Shown here piece by piece: positions 42,737 through 52,105 of a stretch of 52,973 bases of DNA. The notes beneath the pieces were generated by a model, which was not told the DNA's origin, did not search any database, and worked only from the letters and a program-made list of their open reading frames with translations. Position 1 is the stretch's first letter; each line of letters begins with the position of its first letter. This DNA comes from an uncultured Ruminococcus sp. Lineage in GTDB: Bacteria > Bacillota > Clostridia > Oscillospirales > CAG-272. The stretch spans positions 1 to 52,973 of the forward strand of contig CAJKRH010000008.1 of assembly GCA_905202255.1 (NCBI GenBank), given 5' to 3'. The position numbers were made by a program, and so were the translations under genes.

Positions 42737-44004
42737 AAAGAATTCTTTCTCTCGTTCTTTGCTTCGCGCTGCTTTCGGCGCTTATATTCTCGCTTGCTTC
42801 ATGCGGCAAATCGGACGATACGGATACGGACGCTCCCGCAAAGGGAAGCACCACACTCTATGTTTACAACTGGGGCGAATATATTTCCGACGGCTCCGAA
42901 GGCTCGCTCGATACGAATAAGGAATTTGAAAAATACTGCCGCGAGGTGCTCAGCAAGAATGTTACGGTGAATTATTCGCTTTATTCCAGCAATGAGGACC
43001 TCTATGCCAAGCTTTCCAGCGGCGCTGTCAGCTATGATGTCATAATCCCCTCGGATTACATGATAGCGCGCCTTGCCGCGGAGGGACTGCTGAAGGAGAT
43101 GAATCCCAAGGACAAGATAGCAAACTACAAGTATATAGATGAGAAATTCAAGGGGCTTTATTATGACCCCGAGGAAAAGTGGTCTGTGCCGTATACCTAC
43201 GGCACCGTCGGTATCATCTATAATACGGGAATTGTCCGCGAGGATGATGAGAATATCGGCAGCTGGTCGCTCATGTGGGATGAGGAATACGCAGGCAATA
43301 TCCTCCAGTTCAATAACCCGCGCGATGCTTTCGGCACCGCGCAGTATTATCAGAAATCAAGCGTAAACTCCGACGACCTCACGACATGGGACAGTGCCCT
43401 CGCCCTGCTGAAAAAGCAGAAAAGCGTTGTTCAGGGCTATGTAATGGACGAGGTTTTCAATAAGATGAAAGGCGGAAGCGCGGCTATCGCTCCGTACTAT
43501 GCGGGCGACTATTTCACGATGTACGCCGATAACGAGGATCTCGCTTTCTATCATCCCGAGGAGGGCACTAATGTTTTCGTCGATGCCATGTGCATCCCCG
43601 CAAGCACGAAGAATTACGACCTCGCGCTTGAATATATCAACTTCATGCTCTCAAAAGAAGTTGCCATAGCAAATGCCGAATATATATGCTATGCAAGCCC
43701 GAATTCGCTTGTTTATGAGGATGATGAATATATCGAATATATGACAGAGGAGATACATCCGGATGCGATATCCGTCCTCTATGATTTCGATATGAGCAAT
43801 ATGGAGTTTTTCCATGACCTTCCCGATGCCACGCGCGACCATATGAACAGCCTCTGGGAAGAGCTGAAGATAGAGAGCGAAATCGGTGCGGCTGTTTATA
43901 TAATCTGCCTGCTTATCGTGATTTTCCTTGTTGTTTTGCTCGTTTCCCGCATAATAATAAACAGAAGAAGACGCTTCTTCTTCGAAAAATATTCGAAAAG
44001 ATAA
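42733..44004 (+). CDS. potD: Polyamine-binding lipoprotein PotD with extra C-terminal membrane helix
   Basis: This 423-residue protein begins with a lipoprotein signal (MKRILSLVLCFALLSALIFS then LASCG, with the lipidated Cys near 24). The periplasmic-binding fold contains the polyamine-site run LYVYNWGEYISDGS and DVIIPSDYMIARLAAEGLL. It delivers spermidine or putrescine to PotBC. Unlike standard PotD (about 350 residues) it ends with a hydrophobic helix (AAVYIICLLIVIFLVVLLVS) and a basic tail RRRRFFFEKYSKR, so it is predicted to be anchored at both ends. It has an ATGA overlap with potC. Confidence 0.92.
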   Translation: MKRILSLVLCFALLSALIFSLASCGKSDDTDTDAPAKGSTTLYVYNWGEYISDGSEGSLDTNKEFEKYCREVLSKNVTVNYSLYSSNEDLYAKLSSGAVSYDVIIPSDYMIARLAAEGLLKEMNPKDKIANYKYIDEKFKGLYYDPEEKWSVPYTYGTVGIIYNTGIVREDDENIGSWSLMWDEEYAGNILQFNNPRDAFGTAQYYQKSSVNSDDLTTWDSALALLKKQKSVVQGYVMDEVFNKMKGGSAAIAPYYAGDYFTMYADNEDLAFYHPEEGTNVFVDAMCIPASTKNYDLALEYINFMLSKEVAIANAEYICYASPNSLVYEDDEYIEYMTEEIHPDAISVLYDFDMSNMEFFHDLPDATRDHMNSLWEELKIESEIGAAVYIICLLIVIFLVVLLVSRIIINRRRRFFFEKYSKR

Positions 44005-44018
44005 AGGAGATATGACTT

Positions 44019-44720
44019 ATGAATAACGGTTTTCGCCGCTCGACTATAGTAAAAATCTTTTACGGACTTGTTCTTCTTGCCATAGGCATTGCTTTTGCGG
44101 GCAGTGCGCTCGACTTGTGGAGCTTTGATATCTTTTTCAAGGGCTGGTGGTGCGTTCTTCTGATGGTGCTTGCCGTTGCGGGAATATGCTCGCACGGCTT
44201 CAGGGAATGGGATGTTTTCGTATTTGTCATAGGCGCGGTGCTCTTTGTCAAATACCGCTTTGAAAATATCGGAAAATACATCACATGGAAGCTTTTCTTT
44301 GCCGTTCTGATAATATATATCGCTCTGCGAATCATCTTTTCCACCGTTGTACGCAGACCGAAATTTTCCGTCAGCCACAGCGAAAGCGGGCAGACATATG
44401 ACGGCGTTTCAACGGAAAAGCTGACTTTCGGCTCGAGAAACATAAACTATGACGGCAAAAATGTAAACGGCGGAAACTTTTCCGTCAGCTTCGGCGAGCT
44501 TATCATAGATATGCGCGGTGCTACCGTTTCGGACGGCGCGGTGATAAATGTAAGCTCTTCATTTGCCAGAGCCGTTGTACGCACGCCTGCCGATGTGACG
44601 GTAGAGGTGAAAAGCGATGTCGCTTTCGGCGAGGTGAAGAATACCGTTGCCGACAGAAAGGGAGACCACAGCATTAAGATAAATGCAGGGGCTTCGTTCG
44701 GCGCCGTAGAGATATACTGA
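44019..44720 (+). CDS. LiaF-like membrane protein
   Basis: This 233-residue protein has about four N-terminal membrane segments (~10-115) and a C-terminal beta-helix-like domain with repeated short strands (FSVSFGELIIDMRGATVSDGAVINVSSSF and SDVAFGEVKNTVAD). It matches the LiaF / cell-wall-active-antibiotic response pattern, which in other Firmicutes restrains an envelope-stress two-component system. No liaRS pair adjoins it; it starts 14 bp after potD and is probably cotranscribed. GGAGAT precedes the ATG. Confidence 0.8.
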   Translation: MNNGFRRSTIVKIFYGLVLLAIGIAFAGSALDLWSFDIFFKGWWCVLLMVLAVAGICSHGFREWDVFVFVIGAVLFVKYRFENIGKYITWKLFFAVLIIYIALRIIFSTVVRRPKFSVSHSESGQTYDGVSTEKLTFGSRNINYDGKNVNGGNFSVSFGELIIDMRGATVSDGAVINVSSSFARAVVRTPADVTVEVKSDVAFGEVKNTVADRKGDHSIKINAGASFGAVEIY

Positions 44721-44724
44721 GCAA

Positions 44725-44811
44725 GGATGCTAAAAAAACGCAGACCGAAAAAGTGAAAGGGTAAATGTTTTTATCGGATGAAGATATTTACGAAAGCTAA
44801 ACTATTTTTTA
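44725..44811 (+). repeat. Dispersed 86-bp structured repeat, copy 2
   Basis: It begins 4 nt after the LiaF-like stop and matches 2974-3059 over its whole length. The hairpin pairs 44763-44771 with 44781-44789. Relative to copy 1, one G-C pair becomes G-U and one C-G becomes U-A, so pairing is kept. The mobile element begins just past its end. Confidence 0.75.
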
Positions 44812-44840
44812 CAAGGGCATAATGCCAAGTGAAAAAGGTT

Positions 44841-46322
44841 TTAGATTTTCCAGTGGATTGTAACGCTCTCACTGGTCGCGTCAATGTGGGATATGAGAAT
44901 ATCCACCACCTTGCGCTTATCGTCAAAACTCACGGACTCCCAATCGTTGAGGTAATTCGTGATACAGTCAATTTGCGTGTCCGAAACGGAATTAGCGGTA
45001 AGGTCTGCTACCAGCTTTAACTGCTTTTGTCGTTCTGTGTCCAGCTCCTCGATCCGGTTATTTGCGTATTGCAGGAGCAGCGGATTGGCCCCGGACAAAG
45101 TGTCCAGAAGTTTCTCGATCTCGCTTTCCGTCTTTGCCAGGGCAACACGGGCGGCGGTCAGCTTTGGATTATAGCCCTGTTCCTTGCCGCCTTTCAGCGT
45201 GTGATACTTCCGCATTTTCTCCACCATCTCGCCATACACAAAGGACTCCATGCTTTGCGCCGTCAGCGTACCGGCCCCCTCGCAGCTCCCGTTATCCGCC
45301 CGCTGCTTGCACCGCAGGTAGGTAACACCGTTTTGAGCTCGCAGGGCAGTCAAAGCATAACCGCAGCGCCCACACTTGATTTTCCCGGCCAGCCAGGTAT
45401 TATGGCATTTGCGGCCATTCTGGAAAGACGTGTTCTGTGACAGCTTGCGCTGGACGGTCAGCCAGAGCTGGGAAGTAATGCGGCCCTGGTGCGGGGCGAT
45501 CACAAGGATCTGTTCCTCGCCCTCGCGCCCTTGGTAGAGATAGCAGCTATTGTCCCCTGTGAACATTTCCGGGGTGCTTTCGATTTTCACGCCCTGGGCC
45601 TTGAAGTATTCGTAGATGTCCATATCTGCCTGGACATAGACGGGGTTTCTCAGCAGTTTGGAGATAAAGGCCCGCTGGAGCGCCTTGTCATAGACCTTAA
45701 TGGAGTGTTTGACAAAGTACCGGGTTATATCGCCGTAGGAATTGCCCGGCTCCGCGTACATTTGAAACATCAGCTCGGCAAAATCCATTTCCGCGTTTTC
45801 CACCAGCTTCTTTGTCTTGATCCCGTCCATAACGATGGGCTCGGTATCAAAGCCGTATGGCGTTCGGCCCCGCATATAGTAGCCTTTGGTACACCGGGAA
45901 TAAAAAGCGTCCTGCACACGCATTTGGATGCTTTCCCGTTCCAGTTGGGCAAATACGATACAGATATTGAGCATCGCCCTGCCCATCGGGGTAGAGGTAT
46001 CAAATTTTTCCGTACAGGACACAAACTCCACATTGTACTGCTTGAACAGCTCCATGAGCTTTGCAAAGTCCACGATGGAGCGGCTGATCCGATCCAGCTT
46101 GTAGACGATCACCCGCTTGATGAGCCCCAGCTTGATGTCCTGCAAAAGCCTCTGGAAGTCCGGGCGCTCAATGTTCTTGCCGGAGTAACCTTTATCCTTG
46201 TACTCCCGGCCCTCACCGCCTTTCAATTCGTAACGGCAAAATTCAAACTGACTTTCAATGCTGATACTGTCCTTTTTGTCAATCGACTGCCGCCCATAAA
46301 TCGCGTCAATTCTGTTATCCAT
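44841..46322 (-). CDS. Large serine recombinase
   Basis: This 493-residue integrase/excisionase has the N-terminal resolvase domain (YGRQSIDKKDSISIESQ, where the Ser after GRQ is the nucleophile candidate near residue 11), the conserved YKLDRISRS, a recombinase domain (~165-280) and a zinc ribbon (CGRCGYALTAL then LRCKQR). A C-terminal coiled coil (~355-430) completes it. It is of the TnpX/TndX kind that moves elements by site-specific recombination, usually at a central dinucleotide. It lies at the extreme edge of the element, as expected. The start has a GGGAGC-like site upstream. Confidence 0.93.
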   Translation of the reverse strand: MDNRIDAIYGRQSIDKKDSISIESQFEFCRYELKGGEGREYKDKGYSGKNIERPDFQRLLQDIKLGLIKRVIVYKLDRISRSIVDFAKLMELFKQYNVEFVSCTEKFDTSTPMGRAMLNICIVFAQLERESIQMRVQDAFYSRCTKGYYMRGRTPYGFDTEPIVMDGIKTKKLVENAEMDFAELMFQMYAEPGNSYGDITRYFVKHSIKVYDKALQRAFISKLLRNPVYVQADMDIYEYFKAQGVKIESTPEMFTGDNSCYLYQGREGEEQILVIAPHQGRITSQLWLTVQRKLSQNTSFQNGRKCHNTWLAGKIKCGRCGYALTALRAQNGVTYLRCKQRADNGSCEGAGTLTAQSMESFVYGEMVEKMRKYHTLKGGKEQGYNPKLTAARVALAKTESEIEKLLDTLSGANPLLLQYANNRIEELDTERQKQLKLVADLTANSVSDTQIDCITNYLNDWESVSFDDKRKVVDILISHIDATSESVTIHWKI

Positions 46323-46406
46323 AATTAGCTCCCTTTCTATCAGTGGGAGCCAACCTACAACTATATTATACCTCTGATGCCCCCATACAACAAGGATGAC
46401 TCCGGC

Positions 46407-46583
46407 CTACCCCCGCCGCCCGGCATACTTTACAAACACATCAAACAGCCGCCGCTCGATCTCACGGTCACGTTTGTCCCGCTCCTGCGGCGGGTAAATG
46501 GGGGTAACATTCTTGACGGTGATCGTCCGATCACCAAGAACGGCAGTTTTGAACTCGCTTTCGTATTTGACCTGTGCCTGCAT
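46407..46583 (-). CDS. TnpW-family transposon protein
   Basis: This small 58-residue protein begins MQAQVKYESEFKTAVLG, with the segment TVKNVTPIYPPQERDKRD, matching the TnpW family of Tn4451-like elements. Its function is unknown. The start at 46583 has GGGAGGT 7 nt upstream; the longer frame to 46706 lacks such a site. It sits between the recombinase and another short gene. Confidence 0.8.
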   Translation of the reverse strand: MQAQVKYESEFKTAVLGDRTITVKNVTPIYPPQERDKRDREIERRLFDVFVKYAGRRG

Positions 46584-46666
46584 AAAATACCTCCCTCTGA
46601 AAACAGTATGGATAAAGGAAACGGCCAGCACCCACATAGGGCGCTGGCCGCTTGACGGTATGGCCT

Positions 46667-46683
46667 CTGGACACTTTGTCCAG
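46667..46683. repeat. Palindrome CTGGACA-CTT-TGTCCAG
   Basis: Perfect 7-bp arms with a 3-nt centre between two small genes of the element. The core GGACAAAGTGTCC (here on the minus strand) recurs inside the recombinase gene at 45093-45105 and, with one change, at 47638-47650. Confidence 0.7.
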
Positions 46684-46686
46684 AAG

Positions 46687-46887
46687 TCAATAGGGGCTCC
46701 GCTCATAGTAGGCGCGGGCCTCCTCCAGTGTGGTATAGTCGAAAATCTCGTGGAGCTCCATCATCACTTGCTGAATGTCGGCGGGCTTGAAACCGCACCG
46801 TTCCATCGCGGAGATCACATAGCCCCGGCAGGCCCCCTCGCTCCACGGCTGAGAGAGCAGGGCCGCCAATTCTGGATCGTAGTTCAT
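46687..46887 (-). CDS. Small conserved element protein, function unknown
   Basis: This 66-residue acidic protein begins MNYDPELAALLSQPWSEGAC and contains YVISAMERCGFKPADIQQVMMELHEIFDY. It is predicted helical. Its position between the TnpW-like and sigma-like genes is typical of these elements. The chosen start has AAGGGGA upstream; an alternative start at 46950 would add 21 residues. I do not recognise a function. The gap 46888-47123 holds no gene. Confidence 0.6.
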   Translation of the reverse strand: MNYDPELAALLSQPWSEGACRGYVISAMERCGFKPADIQQVMMELHEIFDYTTLEEARAYYERSPY

Positions 46888-47123
46888 AGAGCGTTCCCCT
46901 TTTTCATAAAGATATAGGGGAGCGCCGCGCTCATTTTCTTGCCCCGTCATAAGACAGCATCCTCGGCGGCGGCGCTCCCCCGCAGAGAGGGGCGGCGGCT
47001 CGGAGAGCCGGACATTGATCCGGCCCCGCGCTATGGCTGTTGGCCCCCGCGTCCTCTTTGCGGAGAGGGAGAAATCCTCCTCTCATATACCTCCAGAAAA
47101 AAGGGCGAAAAGGAGATAGCAGA

Positions 47124-47546
47124 TCAGAAATTTTTTCTCAAATATTTTTTCATGTGCGTAATGCCGCTTTTCACAGAGCGGCGGACAGCGCACTTGTCCA
47201 CGCCCTCCTCGCGGGCGATCTGGCGGTAGGTCTTGCCGAGGATCAGATAAGCGTCCACCCGGCGGCCCTGGACTTCCGGCAGGGAGTTAAGGGCGTTCCA
47301 CAACAGATAGAACATCTCCTTGCGATCCAGGAGCTCCTGGGGGCTGGGCTCGTGAACACAGGCGGAGTATTCGATCCCGTCATCACAGTCCAGGGAATAA
47401 TAAGCCCTGTTGTAGCGCACCCGCTCCGCATGGGCGGCCTCGGCCCGCTTGCTGGCCATGAGCGCCTCGGCCACTTCATCGGTGACTTCGATATACTCAT
47501 TGGTTAAGTACCAAGGGTAATAGTCTTTCAGATTGATAGTAGTCAT
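47124..47546 (-). CDS. Sigma-70 family-like DNA-binding protein of the element
   Basis: This 140-residue protein has a weak region 2-like N-terminus (TNEYIEVTDEVAEALMASKRAEAAHAERVRYNRAYYSLD) and a clear region 4 helix-turn-helix at the C-terminus (LNSLPEVQGRRVDAYLILGKTYRQIAREEGVDKCAVRRSVKSGITHMKKYL). Proteins of this kind are common in CTn and Tn916-like elements and probably control element genes. GGAGGA precedes ATG 47546. Confidence 0.85.
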   Translation of the reverse strand: MTTINLKDYYPWYLTNEYIEVTDEVAEALMASKRAEAAHAERVRYNRAYYSLDCDDGIEYSACVHEPSPQELLDRKEMFYLLWNALNSLPEVQGRRVDAYLILGKTYRQIAREEGVDKCAVRRSVKSGITHMKKYLRKNF

Positions 47547-48020
47547 TATATTTTCCTCCGTTCAGATTTTGGTGAGTGGCGATCTGGACGGAGGGGGCGG
47601 CGGGGATCGACAGCCGGGGCCGCCCCTACCAACCTCGGGACAAAGTGTCTCGAAGCGGGCAGAGGATAAAAGAAAAGCGCCCGCACAGCATGACGCTATA
47701 CGGACACACGAAATTATATTTCTATTTACAGACTGAAATATTTCATGTTCGTAGCCAGACTTACCCGGAGGGGGAGCTACACTTTTTTTAGCCCGCTACC
47801 ATTTGTCGAATATTGTCGATAGATAAATTGAACCACGGCGGCATCCTCCTAAATGCCGCCGTGTCATAGTACGGAAAGAGGGTCGTCGCATTTTCAAACA
47901 GACAAAAAAACGGCGGCTCTGATCTTGTCAAAGCCGCCGCTTGTAAAGTAAGCGCACGAATATTCTCTGCTCTACGACGGCTTTTTTTCTTTTGCCGTCG
48001 TGCGGCAGATTAGGATTTGT
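47547..48020. other. Non-coding junction of the element
   Basis: There is no supported gene in this 474-bp gap. It contains the third GGACAAAGTGTCT copy (47638-47650), a 10-bp hairpin ACGGCGGCAT/ATGCCGCCGT (47835-47862), a terminator at 47904-47939 and another inverted repeat, ACGACGGC/GCCGTCGT, near 47972-48001. GC content falls along it, marking the join between the recombinase module and the Bce module. Confidence 0.6.
47904..47939 (-). terminator. Terminator of the Bce operon
   Basis: CGGCGGCT (47911-47918) and AGCCGCCG (47932-47939), with a T run on the minus strand (complement of 47904-47910), 82 bp beyond the permease stop. Confidence 0.7.
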
Positions 48021-50234
48021 TTAGTTTTCTGATATGGATCGCTTGAACAAAATCCATGTGCTGATAAAGTAGCACAGTAGCAACAGAATAAGGATACCGA
48101 CGATAATACCTACTTGTGCCATCAAAGCACCAAAGCCCAAATAGGCCGAAATTTGTACCGAAATCATTTGGAAGAAGTAGAAAATCACCACCAGAGAAAT
48201 TAAGATTGCCACAGCAATCGGCAAGCCAAACCATACTGCCAACTGCTTTAAGACAAGTCGGTCAATCTCGCTTTCCTCTACTCCCAGCTTACGAAGTACT
48301 CCGAAGCGATACCGATAATGGGTTGCATCTAATAGCTGTTGCAGGGCCAGAATGGTCAAACAGATTACCATGAGAACCACCGCTCCATAGGTCATACTTG
48401 CTTTTAGAACGAACATTTCAGCCTTGGTACTGTTGACCTGCTGGGTGTGGGTTCGCATATAGTAGTGAACACCTTCTGCGCTCTCTGGATACACCGAACA
48501 AAATTCAGCCTCCAAATCCTTAGTATCGTCATAAGAGACTGGCTCCGCTGTTATGATATAGCGGTTTTTCATAACGGAAAGAAGTTCCTTGCAGACGATA
48601 TCTGGAAAGATATATACAACATCGGTATAGTCGTTATATACCGTTTCCCCAATCGGCTCGTCGTAATAGCCAGTTTCAGCAAGAACCAAATCGCCAGCAT
48701 CAGTCGAAACGGTTGTAATACTACTTAAAAACTCTGTTCTTTCATCCTCGGTTGCAATAGACTGCCATTGGGTCGTAAACTCATTTTCCTTTAAGGAGAT
48801 TTGCTCCATTCCCAGCATCTCACGCAGGGCGTTGTAATCAGAAAGCGACATCGCCACCACGGGGAAGTCCAGTTTTACCCGATTATGAAAATCTGATTTG
48901 TTTGGCAGATAGAGATTTACCATGCGATCAAAAGAGGTTTCAATATTGTGCTCCTCAAGAAATTCCGTGACAAGCTCATAATTATCTCGCGGCAAATCGG
49001 CTTCATCATAAACATCATTGTAGCGTGTGCTAATCTGCACATCATACATAGAACGAATATCCAGATAGCCAGAAGCCCATCCAGTCAATGCCGGTGCCGC
49101 AATAAACAGGAAAATGGAAAGCACCAGCGTAAGGCAGATCAATGTCATGGTTTTGGTTGTAGTCTGTAATTTTGAAATAATCTGCCCAAAGAAAAAGAGG
49201 TTCTGCCCTTGGTATTTATGCGCCAAAGATTTTTCTTTCCATGCCACCAACAAACTGCTTGCCAAATAGATGACACCACAAATCAGAAAAATGAGGTCTG
49301 CCAAAATGAAAATCAGATATTGGTTGAGATTTCCCGTACCGAGGGCCACATAGTATTTACTTTGTATTTGGGGGACGCTTGCCAAGAAGCAGGCGTTCAA
49401 AATCGTAATCAGACATTGACCGATAACGAATTTATCAAATCCCCATTTTTTATGCCGCACAAGCCAAACAAGCGACCACAATATTCCGAAAGCCGGAATA
49501 ATGATGTTACCCCAAAACATGATGTGAACAGGAAACGCAAAGCGAACATCAAAATAAAAATGTTTCTTTACAACACCCGTAAACACCATCCACGCTAAAA
49601 TGGCATTGAATAGGACAGCTATGACAGGCATATAGCGGCTTTTTTTCAAGTGCGGTTCGTTTTGCTTATCCGCATAGAGCATATCAATAATTTTGATTTT
49701 CCGTATCGTGCGAACATTGAAAAGCCCCACCACGAAAAGGCTCAATGCGAAAAAGCAGATCGTCAGCAGTACCGTGTCCGGGAACAGCGTCCATGACAGT
49801 TTGTAGTCCTGGCCGTAAGAGGACAGGAGCATCGCCGTGATAAACTGGGAGCAGATAACGCCAAGAAAAATGCCAATGACGATTGCCACGGCCCCCATGA
49901 CAAAGGTTTCCGCAAAAAACAGCCATCCGATGGTTTTCTGCTCCATACCCATAACGGACTGAACTGCAAATTCCTTTTGCTTGCGCCGCAGCATATAGCT
50001 GTTCACATAACGGATTAAAAACAGCAATAGCAAGGTTACACCGCAGATGGCCGCTTTCATTTCAGAGCCTAACATTGTGACATTGTACTCCGAACCAATA
50101 TCGGGCTGATAATTGCTACTGGAAATAGACAGGAACGCATAAAACAGCATCACGCAGAGCGTCATTGTAATGATGTAAACCAAATAATCTTTTGCTGATC
50201 GCTTTGCATTTCTGAAAATCAGTTTAGCATACAT
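48021..50234 (-). CDS. BceB/VraG-type ABC permease (FtsX-like)
   Basis: This 737-residue membrane protein has ten predicted helices and a large extracellular domain of about 200 residues between helices 7 and 8, the BceB architecture that captures bacitracin- or lantibiotic-like peptides. The N-terminal ISSSNYQPDIGS and the C-terminal FtsX-like segment (ILALQQLLDATHYRYRFGVLRKLGV) fit the family. Start 50234 is chosen because GGGAGGT lies upstream; it overlaps the ATPase stop by 11 bp. It works with the ATPase and signals to the histidine kinase next to it. The actual peptide is unknown. Confidence 0.88.
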   Translation of the reverse strand: MYAKLIFRNAKRSAKDYLVYIITMTLCVMLFYAFLSISSSNYQPDIGSEYNVTMLGSEMKAAICGVTLLLLFLIRYVNSYMLRRKQKEFAVQSVMGMEQKTIGWLFFAETFVMGAVAIVIGIFLGVICSQFITAMLLSSYGQDYKLSWTLFPDTVLLTICFFALSLFVVGLFNVRTIRKIKIIDMLYADKQNEPHLKKSRYMPVIAVLFNAILAWMVFTGVVKKHFYFDVRFAFPVHIMFWGNIIIPAFGILWSLVWLVRHKKWGFDKFVIGQCLITILNACFLASVPQIQSKYYVALGTGNLNQYLIFILADLIFLICGVIYLASSLLVAWKEKSLAHKYQGQNLFFFGQIISKLQTTTKTMTLICLTLVLSIFLFIAAPALTGWASGYLDIRSMYDVQISTRYNDVYDEADLPRDNYELVTEFLEEHNIETSFDRMVNLYLPNKSDFHNRVKLDFPVVAMSLSDYNALREMLGMEQISLKENEFTTQWQSIATEDERTEFLSSITTVSTDAGDLVLAETGYYDEPIGETVYNDYTDVVYIFPDIVCKELLSVMKNRYIITAEPVSYDDTKDLEAEFCSVYPESAEGVHYYMRTHTQQVNSTKAEMFVLKASMTYGAVVLMVICLTILALQQLLDATHYRYRFGVLRKLGVEESEIDRLVLKQLAVWFGLPIAVAILISLVVIFYFFQMISVQISAYLGFGALMAQVGIIVGILILLLLCYFISTWILFKRSISEN

Positions 50235-50991
50235 CTGTCTGCCCACCTCCCATCATGGTGAGGACATCCAGAATTTTCTCGAAAAATGCTTTTCGGGTAG
50301 TGCTCCCCTTGTGGATCTCGGTAAAAATCTCACCGTCCTTTAGGAACAAAATTCGGTTGGCATAGCTTGCGGAAAATGCGTCATGCGTCACCATTAGGAT
50401 GGTTGCCCCAAGTTGCTCGTTGATGCTCTGCATGGTGGAAAGGAGCATTTGAGAAGAATGGCTGTCCAAAGCACCAGTCGGCTCGTCCGCTAAAATCAGT
50501 TTGGGTTTATTGATAATCGCTCGGGCACAGGCACAGCGCTGTTTCTGGCCGCCAGATACTTGATAAGGATATTTGTTCAGAATATCTGTGATATTCAAAG
50601 TCTCGGCAATATCCTGTACCTGTTGATTGATCTTTCCAACCGGGACTTTATTGATCGTCAGTGCCAATGCAATATTTTCAGAAATCGTCAATGTGTCCAG
50701 CAAATTGAAGTCTTGAAAAATGAAGCCAAGGTTTTCCCGACGAAAACGGGCAAGGGCTTTCGGCTTGATTTTTGTTACATCGGCTCCGTCCAAATGGATA
50801 TGGCCTGCGCTGACGGTATCAATGGTGGAGATGCAATTCAACAAGGTTGTCTTACCAGAACCGGACGCACCCATAATTCCAAGAAATTCTCCGTGTTCGA
50901 CAGAAAAGCTAATATCGTTGATGGCTTTTGTAATAGCGCCTTCGTTGCCGTAATATTTCTGGATATGATCCAGTTTCAAAAGTTCGCTCAT
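50224..50991 (-). CDS. BceA/VraF-type ABC ATPase
   Basis: This 255-residue ATPase has Walker A GASGSGKTT near residue 43, signature QVSGGQKQRCACARAI, Walker B LILADEPTGALD and the MVTHDAF switch His. It pairs with the FtsX-like permease that follows. The start at 50991 has GAGGTG upstream; 17 extra codons to 51042 are unlikely. It is downstream of the kinase in the same direction. Confidence 0.93.
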   Translation of the reverse strand: MSELLKLDHIQKYYGNEGAITKAINDISFSVEHGEFLGIMGASGSGKTTLLNCISTIDTVSAGHIHLDGADVTKIKPKALARFRRENLGFIFQDFNLLDTLTISENIALALTINKVPVGKINQQVQDIAETLNITDILNKYPYQVSGGQKQRCACARAIINKPKLILADEPTGALDSHSSQMLLSTMQSINEQLGATILMVTHDAFSASYANRILFLKDGEIFTEIHKGSTTRKAFFEKILDVLTMMGGGQTDVC

Positions 50992-51088
50992 GTTTTTCAC
51001 CTCGATTTTATTGTAGCGAAAAAGGCCATTCGTTTGTATCAAGTTTTCTTACAAAGTTCTTACAGAAATGTAAGAAGTGCAGAGCCAT

Positions 51089-52105
51089 TCAACCCTGCAC
51101 TTGATGAATGAAGTTATTGATGTAAAAGGAAAGTCGCAAAGTCGTACCCTCATCCCCGGAGGTAGCGGAAATGCCGATACCGAGTTTATCACACAGCTTC
51201 TTGCATAGGTACAGGCCAATGCCAGTAGCGTTCTGTGCGGCAGTTCTACCATTTTTCCCGGTAAAGCCCTTTTCAAAAATACGGGGTAAATCACTACTGG
51301 AAATCCCAACGCCGTTATCCCGCACACATAAAATAATCTGATCGCCCATGTGCTCACTATAAATCGTCAAGTGCAACTGTTCATTCTGATATTTTACGGC
51401 ATTGACGATCAGTTGGTTAAGAATGAAGCAAATCCACTTTTCGTCCGAATAAACGGTTTCGTCCGTTTCTTGAACATCAATCTGAACCCCATTTTGCTGA
51501 AGCAGATACTTGTTGTCGGAAATCGCTTGATGGACTGCATCAAACAGGCGGATCTCACGAACCAAATAGTCCTTTTCCGTATGTTCGCTACGGGCGTAAT
51601 AAAGAGCTTGGTCGATAAAGCGATTTGTTTTCTCTAATTCTGCCAACAGTTCCCGTGTGAACGCTGAACGGTTATTTTCGCACAATAGCTTCATAGCGGT
51701 AATTGGTGTTTTGACCTCATGTATCCATTGTTCGATATACTCTTTGTACTCCAGTCGTTCCCGCTGAATGGTGCCGATCCGCTCCAGCATGGACTTCTCC
51801 GCCAACTTCAAAATCTGATAAAACACTTGATCGTCAGCTTGCTCCGGCAAGCTCATCAATTCCGCAATCAAATATTGCTCGTCCAGTTGTTCAGTCAATC
51901 GGAGCAGTTTTTCCATCTGCTTTTTTCTGCTGTTATATGCAAGAGCCTGACTACCTGCAAGGACTAATAGCCACACGAACAAAATAAGCGAGATACTGTC
52001 TACACTATTTCCGCTTAATAGCAGAAATGCAGAAAGCGCCATCATGCAGACCAAATTCAAAACGAGCATAGGCAGTTTGTTTTTTAGATACTGTTTTCCG
52101 TTCAT
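51089..52105 (-). CDS. BceS-like intramembrane-sensing histidine kinase
   Basis: This 338-residue kinase has two N-terminal helices (residues ~12-56) with almost no extracellular loop, the design of BceS-type kinases that take their signal from the ABC transporter. The H-box QWIHEVKTPITA with the phospho-His is near residue 130. The HATPase boxes are CFILNQLIVNAVKYQN, CVRDNGVGISSSDLPRIFEKGF and ATGIGLYL. The start overlaps the response-regulator stop as ATGA. Confidence 0.93.
   Translation of the reverse strand: MNGKQYLKNKLPMLVLNLVCMMALSAFLLLSGNSVDSISLILFVWLLVLAGSQALAYNSRKKQMEKLLRLTEQLDEQYLIAELMSLPEQADDQVFYQILKLAEKSMLERIGTIQRERLEYKEYIEQWIHEVKTPITAMKLLCENNRSAFTRELLAELEKTNRFIDQALYYARSEHTEKDYLVREIRLFDAVHQAISDNKYLLQQNGVQIDVQETDETVYSDEKWICFILNQLIVNAVKYQNEQLHLTIYSEHMGDQIILCVRDNGVGISSSDLPRIFEKGFTGKNGRTAAQNATGIGLYLCKKLCDKLGIGISATSGDEGTTLRLSFYINNFIHQVQG

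Noticed and set aside
45489..46328. 279-residue frame antisense to the recombinase
   Set aside because: Shadow frame; the recombinase motifs are on the minus strand.
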